Made by a program: the position numbers and the translations under genes. From Caballeronia choica (GTDB taxonomy: Bacteria; Pseudomonadota; Gammaproteobacteria; Burkholderiales; Burkholderiaceae): a stretch of 64,000 nucleotides of DNA. Positions 1 to 9,215 of this stretch are shown here, piece by piece. The stretch is taken from contig NZ_FCON02000030.1 in NCBI RefSeq assembly GCF_001544535.1, forward strand, positions 1 through 64,000, in the 5' to 3' direction. Below the pieces are notes generated by a model. The model was given only the letters and a program-made list of their open reading frames with translations, was not told where the DNA came from and searched no databases. The number at the start of each line of letters is the position of its first letter. The first letter of the stretch is position 1.

Positions 1-204
1 AAGAAGATGAGCACGGTCGAGCAGATCGAGCAACTGGTGCGCATTTCACGCGAGTTCGGCCGCAAGGTCGCCACCGCCCAGGAAGCGCGCGAGATCAGCA
101 AGATCGGCGTGTTCTACGACACAGTGGAAGAGACCCTGCTGGCCAACGGCTTCGCGCCGAACCGCAACGGCGCTACTCAGGGCTTCCTGCGCAAGGCGGT
201 GTAA
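1..204 (+). CDS. Beta-keto acid cleavage enzyme (BKACE, DUF849), 3' end only
   Basis: The open frame enters from the left edge and encodes the last 67 residues of a BKACE protein. It is nearly identical to the C-terminus of the complete BKACE at 16304-17362, sharing the stretches STVEQIEQLVRISREFGR and KIGVFYDTVEETLLANGFAP. BKACE enzymes are zinc-dependent and condense a beta-keto acid with acetyl-CoA to give acetoacetate and a new acyl-CoA. The catalytic half lies outside the window. The similarity continues about 35 bases past the stop (a common ATTGAACGCAAATTGGTA), so the two copies come from a DNA duplication. The family call is firm; the substrate is unknown. Confidence 0.85.
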   Translation, partial: KKMSTVEQIEQLVRISREFGRKVATAQEAREISKIGVFYDTVEETLLANGFAPNRNGATQGFLRKAV

Positions 205-502
205 ATCATTGAACGCAAATTGGTAGGAGAGTGGTGCGTGCAGTCGGCATGCCCGGTGCAAGCGGCTCGCACGGTGGCTGCAAAGGTGGTGATGAACCTC
301 GAAGCGCCCGCCGAGCGAGATTGTCACGGACAGGCGCGCGCCGACGCAGAGAGCAAGGAGCGTTCGGGATGCCTCAGGCGCCAAGATGCTGACACGCGTC
401 ACTTTATGCGTGGTTTGAGTTACGCTGCATATCGGACACGCGTCTCGTGAAATAGATCGCAACAGCAAGTCGACAGCCTTTCCAGAGGCGCGCGAGGAAC
501 CT

Positions 503-1846
503 GTGAATTCGACGACGAGCAAGGATGGTCATTGCAATCCCGCGCATACGCCGGGGCGGAGCCATCGCGGCCGCCCGAAACGCCTGCGTGCCGACTCCCT
601 CGATCCGGAAGCAGAAGCGCTTTTGAAGATGCTCAACCTCGTGAAGCGCAATCCGGTCAATCACTCCAACCTTCGCCAGCACCGGCTGGGTTGGCGTTTA
701 TCCGCGCTTGCACTTGGCCGTGCGGATGCGGTGGCTCGCGTCGAAACGCTGTTGATTCCCGGGCCGTACGAGCCAATTCGACTGAAGTTGTATCGACCCT
801 CTGTGACGGCCGAGGCTGCGCCCGCGTTTGTGTGGTTTCACGGCGGCGGTTTCATGATGGGCGGACTCGCGACCGCCGATGCCATTTGCCGGCATATCGC
901 TGTGGTCAGCGGCGTGATTGTCGTCGCCGTGCGCTACCGCCTGGCGCCGGAACATGACCTGTATGCCGGCCGAGCCGATTGCATGGCCGCAATGGATTGG
1001 ATCGTTAGCGACGGGCTCGCGCACGGCATCGATGCCACGCGTCTGGCCGTGGGCGGCGACTCGGCCGGCGGCAATCTCGCCGCAGCCGTGGCACAGCGGC
1101 ATGCCGAACAAGCCGGAACGGCGCTGCGGCTTCAGGTGCTGGTCTATCCTGCCACGAATCTGCTCGATGACTTCGCCTCCAAGGCGGAAAATACCAGCGG
1201 CTATATGCTGACATCGGAAGGTATCGATGCGATCCGGGCGCTGATCACGCGAGAACGAACGGACCTTGCGGATCCCTGGATCTCACCGGCACTGACCCGC
1301 GAACTGAGTGACTTGCCGCCGGCGCTCGTCGTCACGGCGGGCTTCGACCCGATCCGCGACGATGGCCTCGCCTATGCCGAGCGCCTCCGTGAAGCTGGCG
1401 TACCGGTCGAATTGCTGCACTACGCGGGTCAGTTCCACGGCTTTCTGAACTTCGACGGCGTGCTGCGAGCGGCGCGCGATGCGCTCGATCGCATCGGCTC
1501 GGCGCTTCGACTTAACTTCGGTTCGCCGGTCGGCGAACCTCCGACGCTAGTCGATCGGACAATCGAGTTGTCGGCGCGCTGCGGTGATGAATTCGCGCTA
1601 GCGGAACTACGCATGGGCCGCAATCTGCTGATCGCATCGCTTATGCTAGGTGAGCGGCTCGAGAGCTGGCGTTGGACGATGATCCGCCGCAAGCGGCCCG
1701 ATAGCGGATGGATCACGGACCTGGCCGCGTTTCCACTGCTCAACCCGGTTACCGCCTATCGGGAGTTGCTCGGGCAGCACTTTGCGCCGATCGAGGCGAG
1801 CGAAACCTACCATGGCTGCGTTGATGGCCGGCATGCTAAATTGTGA
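503..1846 (+). CDS. HSL-family alpha/beta hydrolase with C-terminal extension
   Basis: A 447-residue carboxylesterase of the hormone-sensitive-lipase family. The oxyanion motif HGGGF is near residue 113, the nucleophile motif GDSAGG near 185, and the acid and base are in GFDPIRDDG and QFHGF. About 100 extra residues follow the hydrolase fold, ending at LVDRTIELSARCGDEFALAE and a tail, which makes it longer than the usual 310-350. The start is a GTG preceded by a purine-rich GAGGA. It lies directly upstream of the PHA synthase genes on the same strand, so it may act on PHA-related esters or be an unrelated esterase. The natural substrate cannot be read from sequence. Confidence 0.85.
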   Translation: MNSTTSKDGHCNPAHTPGRSHRGRPKRLRADSLDPEAEALLKMLNLVKRNPVNHSNLRQHRLGWRLSALALGRADAVARVETLLIPGPYEPIRLKLYRPSVTAEAAPAFVWFHGGGFMMGGLATADAICRHIAVVSGVIVVAVRYRLAPEHDLYAGRADCMAAMDWIVSDGLAHGIDATRLAVGGDSAGGNLAAAVAQRHAEQAGTALRLQVLVYPATNLLDDFASKAENTSGYMLTSEGIDAIRALITRERTDLADPWISPALTRELSDLPPALVVTAGFDPIRDDGLAYAERLREAGVPVELLHYAGQFHGFLNFDGVLRAARDALDRIGSALRLNFGSPVGEPPTLVDRTIELSARCGDEFALAELRMGRNLLIASLMLGERLESWRWTMIRRKRPDSGWITDLAAFPLLNPVTAYRELLGQHFAPIEASETYHGCVDGRHAKL

Positions 1847-1933
1847 CGCCATGCGCGCCGCATATGCTGATTTCGCAACGCTTGAGCGTCCTCGATTTCG
1901 ACGCATCCATCGTACCGACTGTTAGGAACCGAG

Positions 1934-2341
1934 ATGGCATCCCCTGCATTCCCCGATCCGTTCCAGATATGGCGCGAAGCCTTGTCGAAACTTGAGAACG
2001 ACGCCAACGCGCTCGCGACCGGCAGCATGAAATCGCAGGAAGTACTCCAATCATTGCACCAGTTTTCGTCGGTCTGGCTCAGCATGCAGCAGGTGTTCGA
2101 CAAGACTATCGAGGACTACTTGCGGCGCGCCAACCTGCCGAGCCGCAAGGAGGTCGCCGAACTGGCGGTGTCACTGAAGCGCATCGAGGACAAGCTCGAC
2201 CGGTTGTTGCCGCCGGATGCATCGGGCATGTCGGCGCCGCGCCCGGCGCGAACGCGCCGGCCGCCTGGGGCGGCGTCCCCCTCCGAACCCGTGGCCCCGG
2301 CGAAGGAAACGCGGCGCGGCGCACGTACCGACAAGGGCTGA
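1934..2341 (+). CDS. Small PhaE/PhaR-like PHA synthase subunit
   Basis: A 135-residue, mostly helical protein. The segment FQIWREALSKLENDANALAT resembles phasin/PhaE N-termini, and residues 68-100 (NLPSRKEVAELAVSLKRIED) match the coiled region that ends PhaE and PhaR subunits of class III/IV PHA synthases. The tail is Pro/Arg/Ala rich. It ends three bases before the phaC start, which is the expected arrangement for the partner subunit. It is much shorter than typical PhaE (about 350) and nearer PhaR (about 200), so it may be a minimal version. The role as PhaC activator or granule-associated partner is inferred from context and the weak motif. Confidence 0.65.
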   Translation: MASPAFPDPFQIWREALSKLENDANALATGSMKSQEVLQSLHQFSSVWLSMQQVFDKTIEDYLRRANLPSRKEVAELAVSLKRIEDKLDRLLPPDASGMSAPRPARTRRPPGAASPSEPVAPAKETRRGARTDKG

Positions 2342-2344
2342 ACG

Positions 2345-3436
2345 ATGGCCTCGCAGCCCACCAGCAAGAAGAGCGCGGACCCGGCGCTGACCGAACGCTT
2401 GCAACTCGAGGTCGAGCGCGCCGTGCAGCGCGGGCTCAAGGGGATGGAACTGCTCGGCGTCAGCCGGCCAGCGGTCGGTCGGACGCCGAAGAGTGTGCTG
2501 CACCGGCGCGGCACGCTGGAACTCGTGCACTACCACGCAACCGTCGACGAGGTCTATCGCGTGCCGATCCTGGTCGTGATGGCGCCGACGAACAAGGGGT
2601 ACATCCTCGATCTCGCGCCGGGGCAGAGCTTGATCGAGTTCCTGCTCGGACGCGGCTACGACGTGTACCTGATCGACTGGAGTGCGCCAACAGACGACGA
2701 GCGCGACCTGAAGATCGAAGACTACGTGCTCGACTTCATTCCCGACTGCATCCGCCGCGTGCAACAGGACTCGGGCGAGCACGATGTGACGCTCCTCGGC
2801 TACTGCGCGGGTGGCATGCTGTCGGTGATCTATCAGTCGCTGCATGTGGACGGACCGGTAAAAAACCTGGTCTGCATGACGACGCCGATCGACTTCTCGA
2901 AGATGGAGCTGTTCCGGTCATTGTCGGATGAGCGGAGTTTCGACGTCGACCGCTTCGTCGACAGTGTCGGCATCGTGCCGGCGGATTTCGTTCTCGCAAG
3001 CTTTGACGCGTTGCGCCCGGCGAGCCGCATCGCAGGGCAGGTCAGGCTGTGGGACAACCTTTGGAACGACCAGTTCGTCAAGGGCTACCGGATGATGGAG
3101 CGTTGGGGCAACGAGACGCTGCCGCTTCCCGGCGGCTATTTCCGCCAGACGACCAAGGAGCTGCTGCAGAAGAATGCCCTATACGAAGGCACCCTGCGCA
3201 TCGGCGGGCGACTCGTCGATCTTGGCAAGATCACCGTGCCATTGCTGCACATCGTCGCGCAGTACGACCATATCGTGCCACCGGCATGCGCACACCCGCT
3301 GGTGGAGCGCGTCGGATCGCTCGACAAGGAGGACGTCGTGCTGCCGGGCGGCCATGTGAGCATTGCCGCCGGCGCGAACGCGATCAAGCGGATGTGGCCG
3401 AAACTCGATTCCTGGCTGGAGGGGCGTTCGATATGA
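2345..3436 (+). CDS. phaC: Class III/IV-type poly(3-hydroxyalkanoate) synthase PhaC
   Basis: A 363-residue PHA synthase polymerising (R)-3-hydroxyacyl-CoA on the granule surface. Its length matches class III/IV enzymes and not the roughly 600-residue class I enzyme normal for Burkholderia. The lipase-like box LGYCAGG carries the catalytic Cys154; Asp308 (QYDHIVPP) and His337 (GGHVSIAAG) complete the triad. It is preceded by the PhaE/PhaR-like gene with a three-base gap and overlaps the following GNAT gene by ATGA, so the three are probably one transcript. Since class III/IV enzymes need a second subunit, the upstream small protein is the obvious candidate. Confidence 0.92.
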   Translation: MASQPTSKKSADPALTERLQLEVERAVQRGLKGMELLGVSRPAVGRTPKSVLHRRGTLELVHYHATVDEVYRVPILVVMAPTNKGYILDLAPGQSLIEFLLGRGYDVYLIDWSAPTDDERDLKIEDYVLDFIPDCIRRVQQDSGEHDVTLLGYCAGGMLSVIYQSLHVDGPVKNLVCMTTPIDFSKMELFRSLSDERSFDVDRFVDSVGIVPADFVLASFDALRPASRIAGQVRLWDNLWNDQFVKGYRMMERWGNETLPLPGGYFRQTTKELLQKNALYEGTLRIGGRLVDLGKITVPLLHIVAQYDHIVPPACAHPLVERVGSLDKEDVVLPGGHVSIAAGANAIKRMWPKLDSWLEGRSI

Positions 3437-4044
3437 CCGAGACATTACGTAGCTATCCGCGCAGTATCGAATGCGGCGGTAAGCAGATCGAGATTGCGCG
3501 GATGACAAGTGACGACCGCGACGCGGTGGTCGCGTTCGTTGCCGCCTTGCCGGCGCACGATCTGCTGTTCGTGCCGCGTGACGTCGGCCATCCGCAGGTC
3601 ATTGACGCGTGGATGCGCGCGCTCGACGGCAACGACGTGACAAGCCTGATCGCGCGTGATCGCGATGCGACGGTGGTCGGCTGCACGGCGATCGTCACCG
3701 ACGACCTGAGCTGGTCGAGGCATGTCGGCCAGTTGCGTGTCCTGGTATCGCCCGCGGTGCGCGGCACGGGGCTCGGGCGCGCGCTGATCCAGGAGTGTTT
3801 TGCGCAGGCCCTGGAACGCGGACTGAAGAAGTTGGTAGCGCAGATGACGACCGATCAGGGGGCCGCGATCGCGGTATTCGAGGAGCTGAGCTTTCGGGCG
3901 GAAGCGCTGCTGCATCGCCAGGTGGCCGATCGCGAAGGTGGAATGCACGACCTGGTGGTGCTCAGCCACGACGTCGACGCCGTGGCGACACGCCGCCAGC
4001 TGTATGGATTGAGCGACGCGCTGGATGACGCGAACCCACGGTAG
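3433..4044 (+). CDS. GNAT-family N-acetyltransferase linked to phaC
   Basis: A 203-residue protein with a GNAT fold. The acetyl-CoA pyrophosphate-binding motif A is VLVSPAVRGTGLGRALI (Arg-Gly-Thr-Gly-Leu-Gly), followed by an alpha4/beta5 segment with FEELSFRAEALLHR. The ATG overlaps the phaC stop (ATGA), implying translational coupling. The acceptor is unknown. Coupling to a PHA synthase suggests either regulation of the synthase or granule proteins by acetylation, or action on a CoA-linked metabolite; both are inference. Confidence 0.82.
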   Translation: MTETLRSYPRSIECGGKQIEIARMTSDDRDAVVAFVAALPAHDLLFVPRDVGHPQVIDAWMRALDGNDVTSLIARDRDATVVGCTAIVTDDLSWSRHVGQLRVLVSPAVRGTGLGRALIQECFAQALERGLKKLVAQMTTDQGAAIAVFEELSFRAEALLHRQVADREGGMHDLVVLSHDVDAVATRRQLYGLSDALDDANPR

Positions 4045-4201
4045 GCTGGAATGGATCAGCGCCCGCCAATGCAATGAACGGCAAGCGAAAATACCTCGAG
4101 CATTGCAGGAAGCCGGCGGGCGAACGGCTGTCCGGAAGTCACGGGCAGCTTCCGGAAGACCGTATCCTGCGCAGAGCGGTCTTCCTTGTGCCGAGCTGCG
4201 T

Positions 4202-4354
4202 CTACTCGCCGATCGGCCGTTGGACCGCGAGCTTGTTGGTCGTTGACTTGACGCCGGGCACACCTTTCACGATTGCCCCGACCTTATCGATTTGTGGGGC
4301 TTGCGTCACGGTGCCGTAGACCCCGGTTGCAGTGGCAATGACCGCTCCCGGCAT
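4202..4354 (-). pseudogene. BON-domain (OsmY-like) protein remnant
   Basis: Reading the minus strand behind the acyl-CoA ligase gives a 50-codon frame whose residues VYGTVTQAPQIDKVGAIVKG, then VPGVKSTTNKLAV, fit the second half of a BON domain (a G-x-V-x-x-x-x-x-I-D-x-A pattern followed by V-x-G-V-x-x-V-x-N-x-L). The signal peptide and first half of the domain are missing, and a stop lies in frame a short distance upstream. I call it a truncated periplasmic BON protein; chance similarity is possible because only about 45 residues match. Confidence 0.5.
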
Positions 4355-4397
4355 TCGGACCCCTCCCCGCTCATTTGCGGCTACGTCCGCCGGGGCG

Positions 4398-6068
4398 TCA
4401 TTCAGTCAACTTGCGTATCGCTTTCTTGTCGATCTTGCCCACACTCGTCTTCGGTATTTCGGCCACGAACGCAATCCGGTTCGCTTCCGGCACCGCATAC
4501 CGGCTGATGCGTTTCGCCTCGACATGCCGCAGCAGATGGTGGCGGACATCGTCGGCGCTCAGCGCACTTCCCTGGACGGGCACCACCAACGCCATCGGCC
4601 GTTCCCCCCACTTGTCGTCCTTGACTCCGACGACCGCGCATTCCTGCACGTCCGGCAGTTCCCCGATCAACCCCTCGATCTCGATCGACGAGACCCATTC
4701 GCCGCCGGTCTTGATCACGTCCTTGATGCGATCGACGATCTGCACGTAACCGTCCGGCGTCATCACCGCGACGTCCTGGGTATGCAGGTAGCCACCGCGC
4801 CACAGCGCCTCGGACGCGTCAGGCTGGTTGTGGTACCCCAGCGTAAGGAACGGCGCGCGCAGCACGATTTCTCCCGGCGTCGTGCCGTCGCGGGGCACGT
4901 CTCGCATGTCGACATCGACCACGCGCAGGTCCACCATCGGCAATGGCCGTCCCGTCATGCAACGCTTGCGTATGTTCTCGTCCTGATCGGCCGGGGCGCC
5001 GCCCGGCGGGAACTGCGAGAGCGCCACCGTGGGGCCCGTCTCGGACATCCCATAGCCTGCGAACACGTCGATGCCCTGCTCGACAGCGGCCCGGCACAGT
5101 CCGGGCGGCAAGGCCGAACCACCCGTGACGATCTTCCAGCCACGCAGGTCGTGGCCGTCGCGGCGGGCGGCATCGAGCAGCATCTTGAGGATGGTGGGTA
5201 CGCAATGCGAGAACGTCACCTTTTCGGTCTTCTTGAGCTCCAGCAACACCTCGGGGACATAGCGGCCAGGCAGCACGATACGCAGCCCGAGCAGCACCGC
5301 GATATACGGCACCCCCCATGCGAGCACGTGGAACATCGGCGTGATCGGCATATAGACGTCTTCGCGATGCAGCCGCTGTCCATCGCGCGGCGAGCAAAAG
5401 CTCGTCGCGACCGTCAACGTGTGCAGCACGATTTGCCGGTGGCTGTAGCAAGCGCCTTTCGGGTCGCCCGTGGTGCCCGTGGTATAGAAAAGCGTGGCGC
5501 GCGTATTCTCGTCAAACTCGGGAAAGACAAAATCCGGCGATGCCGGCTTGACCAGCGCCTCATACTCGCCCGCGACGGGCAGGGTAGTGGGCGTCATTGA
5601 ATTGCCGTCGTCGAGCACCACGATCTGGCGCACGAACTTCAGCTCCGCGCGGATCTGTTCGAGAACCGGCAGGAAATCCGTGTGCGCGAGTACCAGTTCT
5701 GCGCGCGAGTCGTTCAGCGCATACGCGATTTGCTGAGGGGAAGTGCGGACATTGACCGTGAAGAGTGTTGCACCCATCATCGGGATCGCGAAGTAACTTT
5801 CGAGGTACCGGTGACTATCCCAGTCCATGACGCCAACGGTGGCGCCGTGCCGCACGCCGAGTGTTTCCAGCGCGGATGCGAGCTGGCCGATGCGCCGACG
5901 CAGATCGGCGAACGTATAGCGCAGCTTGCCGCGGTAGGTAATCTCTTGATGGGCGCTCAAGCTCTGCGAATTGAGCAGCAACTGCTTGATGAGAAGCGGA
6001 TAGACGTAGGCTGACGGGGTGGCGGCGATCAGCTCGTCGGGGCTATCGGGTGTTCGGGTCGCTGACAC
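4398..6068 (-). CDS. AMP-forming fatty acyl-CoA ligase (AlkK/FadD3-like)
   Basis: A 556-residue member of the ANL superfamily that activates a carboxylic acid to its CoA thioester via an acyl-adenylate. The P-loop motif LFYTTGTTGDPKG, the A5-type motif GYGMSETGPTVAL and the C-terminal GGEWVSSIEIE and KTSVGKIDKKAI (catalytic Lys) are all present. The layout resembles medium-chain AlkK-type ligases. It is convergent with the phaC operon and could supply acyl-CoA precursors for PHA or feed beta-oxidation. Chain-length preference cannot be read from sequence. Confidence 0.88.
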   Translation of the reverse strand: MSATRTPDSPDELIAATPSAYVYPLLIKQLLLNSQSLSAHQEITYRGKLRYTFADLRRRIGQLASALETLGVRHGATVGVMDWDSHRYLESYFAIPMMGATLFTVNVRTSPQQIAYALNDSRAELVLAHTDFLPVLEQIRAELKFVRQIVVLDDGNSMTPTTLPVAGEYEALVKPASPDFVFPEFDENTRATLFYTTGTTGDPKGACYSHRQIVLHTLTVATSFCSPRDGQRLHREDVYMPITPMFHVLAWGVPYIAVLLGLRIVLPGRYVPEVLLELKKTEKVTFSHCVPTILKMLLDAARRDGHDLRGWKIVTGGSALPPGLCRAAVEQGIDVFAGYGMSETGPTVALSQFPPGGAPADQDENIRKRCMTGRPLPMVDLRVVDVDMRDVPRDGTTPGEIVLRAPFLTLGYHNQPDASEALWRGGYLHTQDVAVMTPDGYVQIVDRIKDVIKTGGEWVSSIEIEGLIGELPDVQECAVVGVKDDKWGERPMALVVPVQGSALSADDVRHHLLRHVEAKRISRYAVPEANRIAFVAEIPKTSVGKIDKKAIRKLTE

Positions 6069-6146
6069 GGAGACTACCTCTTGAGGCTTTCGGCGCAGCG
6101 GCGTGCCGCGTCATTGTGCCAAGCATACTGAACGCGGTCGATCGAT

Positions 6147-6170
6147 TGCCCCCCTTCGGGGAGGGGGAGG
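6147..6170. other. GC-rich hairpin between regulator and acyl-CoA ligase
   Basis: In the 189-base gap between the LuxR-type regulator and the ligase, a run of C is followed by TTC and a run of G, forming a short strong hairpin about 85 bases before the ligase start. There is no T run, so it is not a classic intrinsic terminator. It may attenuate readthrough from the upstream regulator or mark a transcript end. Confidence 0.4.
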
Positions 6171-6257
6171 GTTACCGAGCATCAAGGTCTCGTGGGCTGC
6201 GCCGGCCGCAGAGGGCGGTCCGCTCCCGCGGTCGACACACCAGGCCTAAGAACCGCC

Positions 6258-8960
6258 TCAGTCACCGCCGTCCAGCAGCCCGAGTGCCGTCGCACGGTGC
6301 ACAACATGCTTGCGCGTACCGGCATTGAGCTTGCGAAAGAGATTCTTCAGATGCCATTTGACGGTCTCCTCGCCAATCGCCATCGCGAGAGCAATCTCCT
6401 TGTTCGACAGATTGCGCGCCAGCAGCTCCATAATTTCCCGTTCCTTCGGCGTGAAGGCCGTGCTGGGCACCGCGCGTAGCCCCTCTCCCGCGCGCTGCGC
6501 CGGGATGCGCGCGACGCGTTGACCCCGAACGGCAGGCGTGCCGGACGCGTCGGACGGTTCCTCGTCGTTTAGCCGCGCGACCCAGTTCGCGAGCTCAGGA
6601 TGCGCATCCACGACCGTCCGCATCAAGTTGAACGTCTGGGCCAGATTCGTCGCTTCGAGCAAGAGCGCGCGGCCATTTCCTTCGGTTTGCTCGATGACCA
6701 GGGCGCGCAATGCCATGATTTCGATGCGCACGCGGCCAAGCTTCATCGCTTCGGCCAGCTCGCTGGCTTCGCCGAGAGCCTCGTGCGCCTGACGCCAGCG
6801 GCGGGCGGCAATTGCGGCATTGGCATGAGACAGGGCTTGCAACAATGCGATCGAGCGGTGCCAGAGCGGCGCTTTGGAAACATCGCTGCTCGCCACGATT
6901 TCATCGATCCGGTGCACCAACGCATCACAGGTCTCGACGCGGTATCGGCCGGCGTGGATTCGGACTTGCTCCCCGATGCTTGCGACGCACAACCTCGGCA
7001 AGCGCCTTTCGCTGCCAATCGTGTACAGGGTGTCGAGCAGGTCGAGCGCGCGATGCGCAAGACCTTGCGCCGCGGCAACGCACGCGGCCGTGCGATATCC
7101 GGTGATGACCGTCTCCGGCGTGCCCGCATGTTCGAGGACATCGAGCCGGTTGGCCAGCAGCGCGGCGGCGTCGTCAATGCGATCGGCGCCGTAGACGACG
7201 GCGGCAAGGGTCGCTGCGAACATGCACGTAAGCGGATGGCGCCGGCCCAGATCCGCCTCGGCGCTCTCCAGCGCGGGCCGCAGCGTCTCCTCGGCGAGTC
7301 CCATCTTGCCTTCCGAAAAATAGCTTTGGCCGACAGAGAGATCGCCCCAGCGCACGATAAAGCCGGTGCGCTTCTCGAGGTCGCCACGGGGGATGGACTG
7401 CAGGATTCGCCTTGCCTGCGCCGGCTCGCCGTGGAACATCGCACGCGAGGCAAGGCGGTTCGCATGAGCCTGCACCAGCCAGCCCGGACTGTCCGGCGGC
7501 GATTCGACCCAAGGCTCGAAGATTTCGATAGACCGATCGATTTCATCCGAGTAGAACGCCGCAGCGCTCGTGATCAGCGCACATTCGTAGCGCAACGCGG
7601 TATCCGCCTCGGGATTCGCGAGGATGTGTGCCACCTGCTGCTGGGCCTCTCCGTGATGCACGCCCAGCGCCAACGCCCAGGCCGCGGCAAGCCGCAGGCG
7701 TGGGCGCCGTTCCAGCTCCTGCTCCGGAAGCAATTGCAGCCAGTCGAGCATCGCATCCAGATGTCCCTGCGTGACGGCATCGTGCAAGCATCGCTCCGCC
7801 AGTTCGTAAGCCATTTGATGTTGTCCCGCAGCATGCGCATGCCGCGCCGCCTCCTCGAGCATCCCGTGCTGGGCGAGCCATGTCGTTGCGCGCACGTGCA
7901 GCTCGGTCTGCTCGGTCGCCGGCAGGTGGGCGAGCCGGCCCCGCAGCGTGTCCCGCACAAGCCCGTGGAGGCGGCACCACGCACCGTTCTCCGCAGTGGT
8001 AAAGCACGGCGTCTCGCGCACGAGCCGCGCGAGGCGCTCCGCCGCGTGGGGATCGTTCGTCAACGCGGCGCACAAGTCCGGATGCACCGCGTCGGCGATG
8101 CTGACCCGCGTCAGAAAGACGCCGTCTTCCTCGGAAAGCGTCGATATCAATCCGCTCACCAAATGATCGCGAAGCGTACCCGAGCGGCCGGACATCGCGT
8201 TGATCACCTCGCGCGGATCGGTCACGCGGTCCATCGCGGCGAGTGCCAGCTGCAAGCCGAGCGGCCAGCCATCCGTGTATTCATGAACCCGTGCGCAGTT
8301 GTCGGCGTCCATGCGCGCGCCGAACCGGCTTCCGATAAGCGAAATTGTCTCGTCGAGTCGAAAGCGCAGCACCTCCGGCCCGACCGCCGCGCCTTGTCCG
8401 TAGGCCACCAGATCGGTGATGGCGAGTTCGAGCCCGCGCCGCGTCGCCGCCACGATTTGCAGGTTGGGCGGGGCGTTGTGGAACAAATAACTGAGCTGCT
8501 CTACGCCCGTCGCGGGCAGCCGGTCGATTTCGTCGACGATCAGCACGACATCGAGCGAAAGCTGCGCGATTTCGGCGAGCCACGCGGTCAGGCCGTCGAG
8601 TTCGCGCACGGGTGCCATCACCCCTTCGAGCACGAACCGGCCGAACTGCGGGCGCGCACACCCCACCCTGATCGCATGGACGAGCCCGAGCAGCAGCCGG
8701 CGCGGATCGTCGCGCTCGTCAGCCGAGAGCCACGCGACCGCGGTCCCGCGCATCAGGTATTCACGCCGCCATTGCGCCAGCAGAGACGTCTTGCCGAAGC
8801 CCGCCGGCGCCTGGACGACGGTGATCTGCCGGTCTTTCAAAGCCGGGTCGGCGGAACTCAGCCGCGGCCTCGCCAGCAAGTAAGCGGGCGCACGCGGCGG
8901 AGTCGTCTTCAGAAGAAGCTCGGGAACGTGCGTGTCGTTATCGTTGGGGGTGAAGGACAT
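6258..8960 (-). CDS. MalT-type large ATP-binding LuxR-family regulator
   Basis: A 900-residue LAL regulator. A STAND-type NTPase lies at the N-terminus with Walker A VVQAPAGFGKTSLLAQW near residue 50 and Walker B VVLIVDEIDRLP near 140. A long TPR-like helical region follows. A C-terminal LuxR helix-turn-helix (FTPKEREIMELLARNLSNKE through EETVKWHLKNLFRKL) occupies the last 65 residues. In MalT-family proteins, inducer binding and ATP drive oligomerisation and activation. It sits upstream of and co-directional with the acyl-CoA ligase and is divergent from the USP/hemerythrin gene, so either is a candidate target. The inducer is unknown. Confidence 0.9.
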   Translation of the reverse strand: MSFTPNDNDTHVPELLLKTTPPRAPAYLLARPRLSSADPALKDRQITVVQAPAGFGKTSLLAQWRREYLMRGTAVAWLSADERDDPRRLLLGLVHAIRVGCARPQFGRFVLEGVMAPVRELDGLTAWLAEIAQLSLDVVLIVDEIDRLPATGVEQLSYLFHNAPPNLQIVAATRRGLELAITDLVAYGQGAAVGPEVLRFRLDETISLIGSRFGARMDADNCARVHEYTDGWPLGLQLALAAMDRVTDPREVINAMSGRSGTLRDHLVSGLISTLSEEDGVFLTRVSIADAVHPDLCAALTNDPHAAERLARLVRETPCFTTAENGAWCRLHGLVRDTLRGRLAHLPATEQTELHVRATTWLAQHGMLEEAARHAHAAGQHQMAYELAERCLHDAVTQGHLDAMLDWLQLLPEQELERRPRLRLAAAWALALGVHHGEAQQQVAHILANPEADTALRYECALITSAAAFYSDEIDRSIEIFEPWVESPPDSPGWLVQAHANRLASRAMFHGEPAQARRILQSIPRGDLEKRTGFIVRWGDLSVGQSYFSEGKMGLAEETLRPALESAEADLGRRHPLTCMFAATLAAVVYGADRIDDAAALLANRLDVLEHAGTPETVITGYRTAACVAAAQGLAHRALDLLDTLYTIGSERRLPRLCVASIGEQVRIHAGRYRVETCDALVHRIDEIVASSDVSKAPLWHRSIALLQALSHANAAIAARRWRQAHEALGEASELAEAMKLGRVRIEIMALRALVIEQTEGNGRALLLEATNLAQTFNLMRTVVDAHPELANWVARLNDEEPSDASGTPAVRGQRVARIPAQRAGEGLRAVPSTAFTPKEREIMELLARNLSNKEIALAMAIGEETVKWHLKNLFRKLNAGTRKHVVHRATALGLLDGGD

Positions 8961-9215
8961 CTGGTGCGTCCGTAACCCTGGAGCAGGCTCCAGCGGGCAG
9001 TGTCGGATGGTCGAAAGTGGAATGCCGGGCGGTGCGGCGCATGCATTCCACGCAAAGGGGTGGGAGCCGAGAGGGATCGCCCCCCCTGCCGCGAGTGGGA
9101 TCGGCGTTACCTTCTCGCACTACCATGTCTCCAAGGCGATTCTATATGAGGAGGTTTGCATGTTATTCGAACTGTCCGGCCAGACCGAACAATTTCGCGT
9201 GCGATAGGACTCGTC

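Noticed and set aside
4332..5600. A 422-codon plus-strand frame opposite the acyl-CoA ligase
   Set aside because: The minus-strand frame contains all ligase motifs; the plus frame has none and shows shadow composition.
6600..8975. A 791-codon plus-strand frame opposite the MalT-type regulator
   Set aside because: It mirrors the regulator exactly, has no recognisable domain, and its composition (His/Arg/Gln rich) is typical of an antisense shadow in high-GC DNA.
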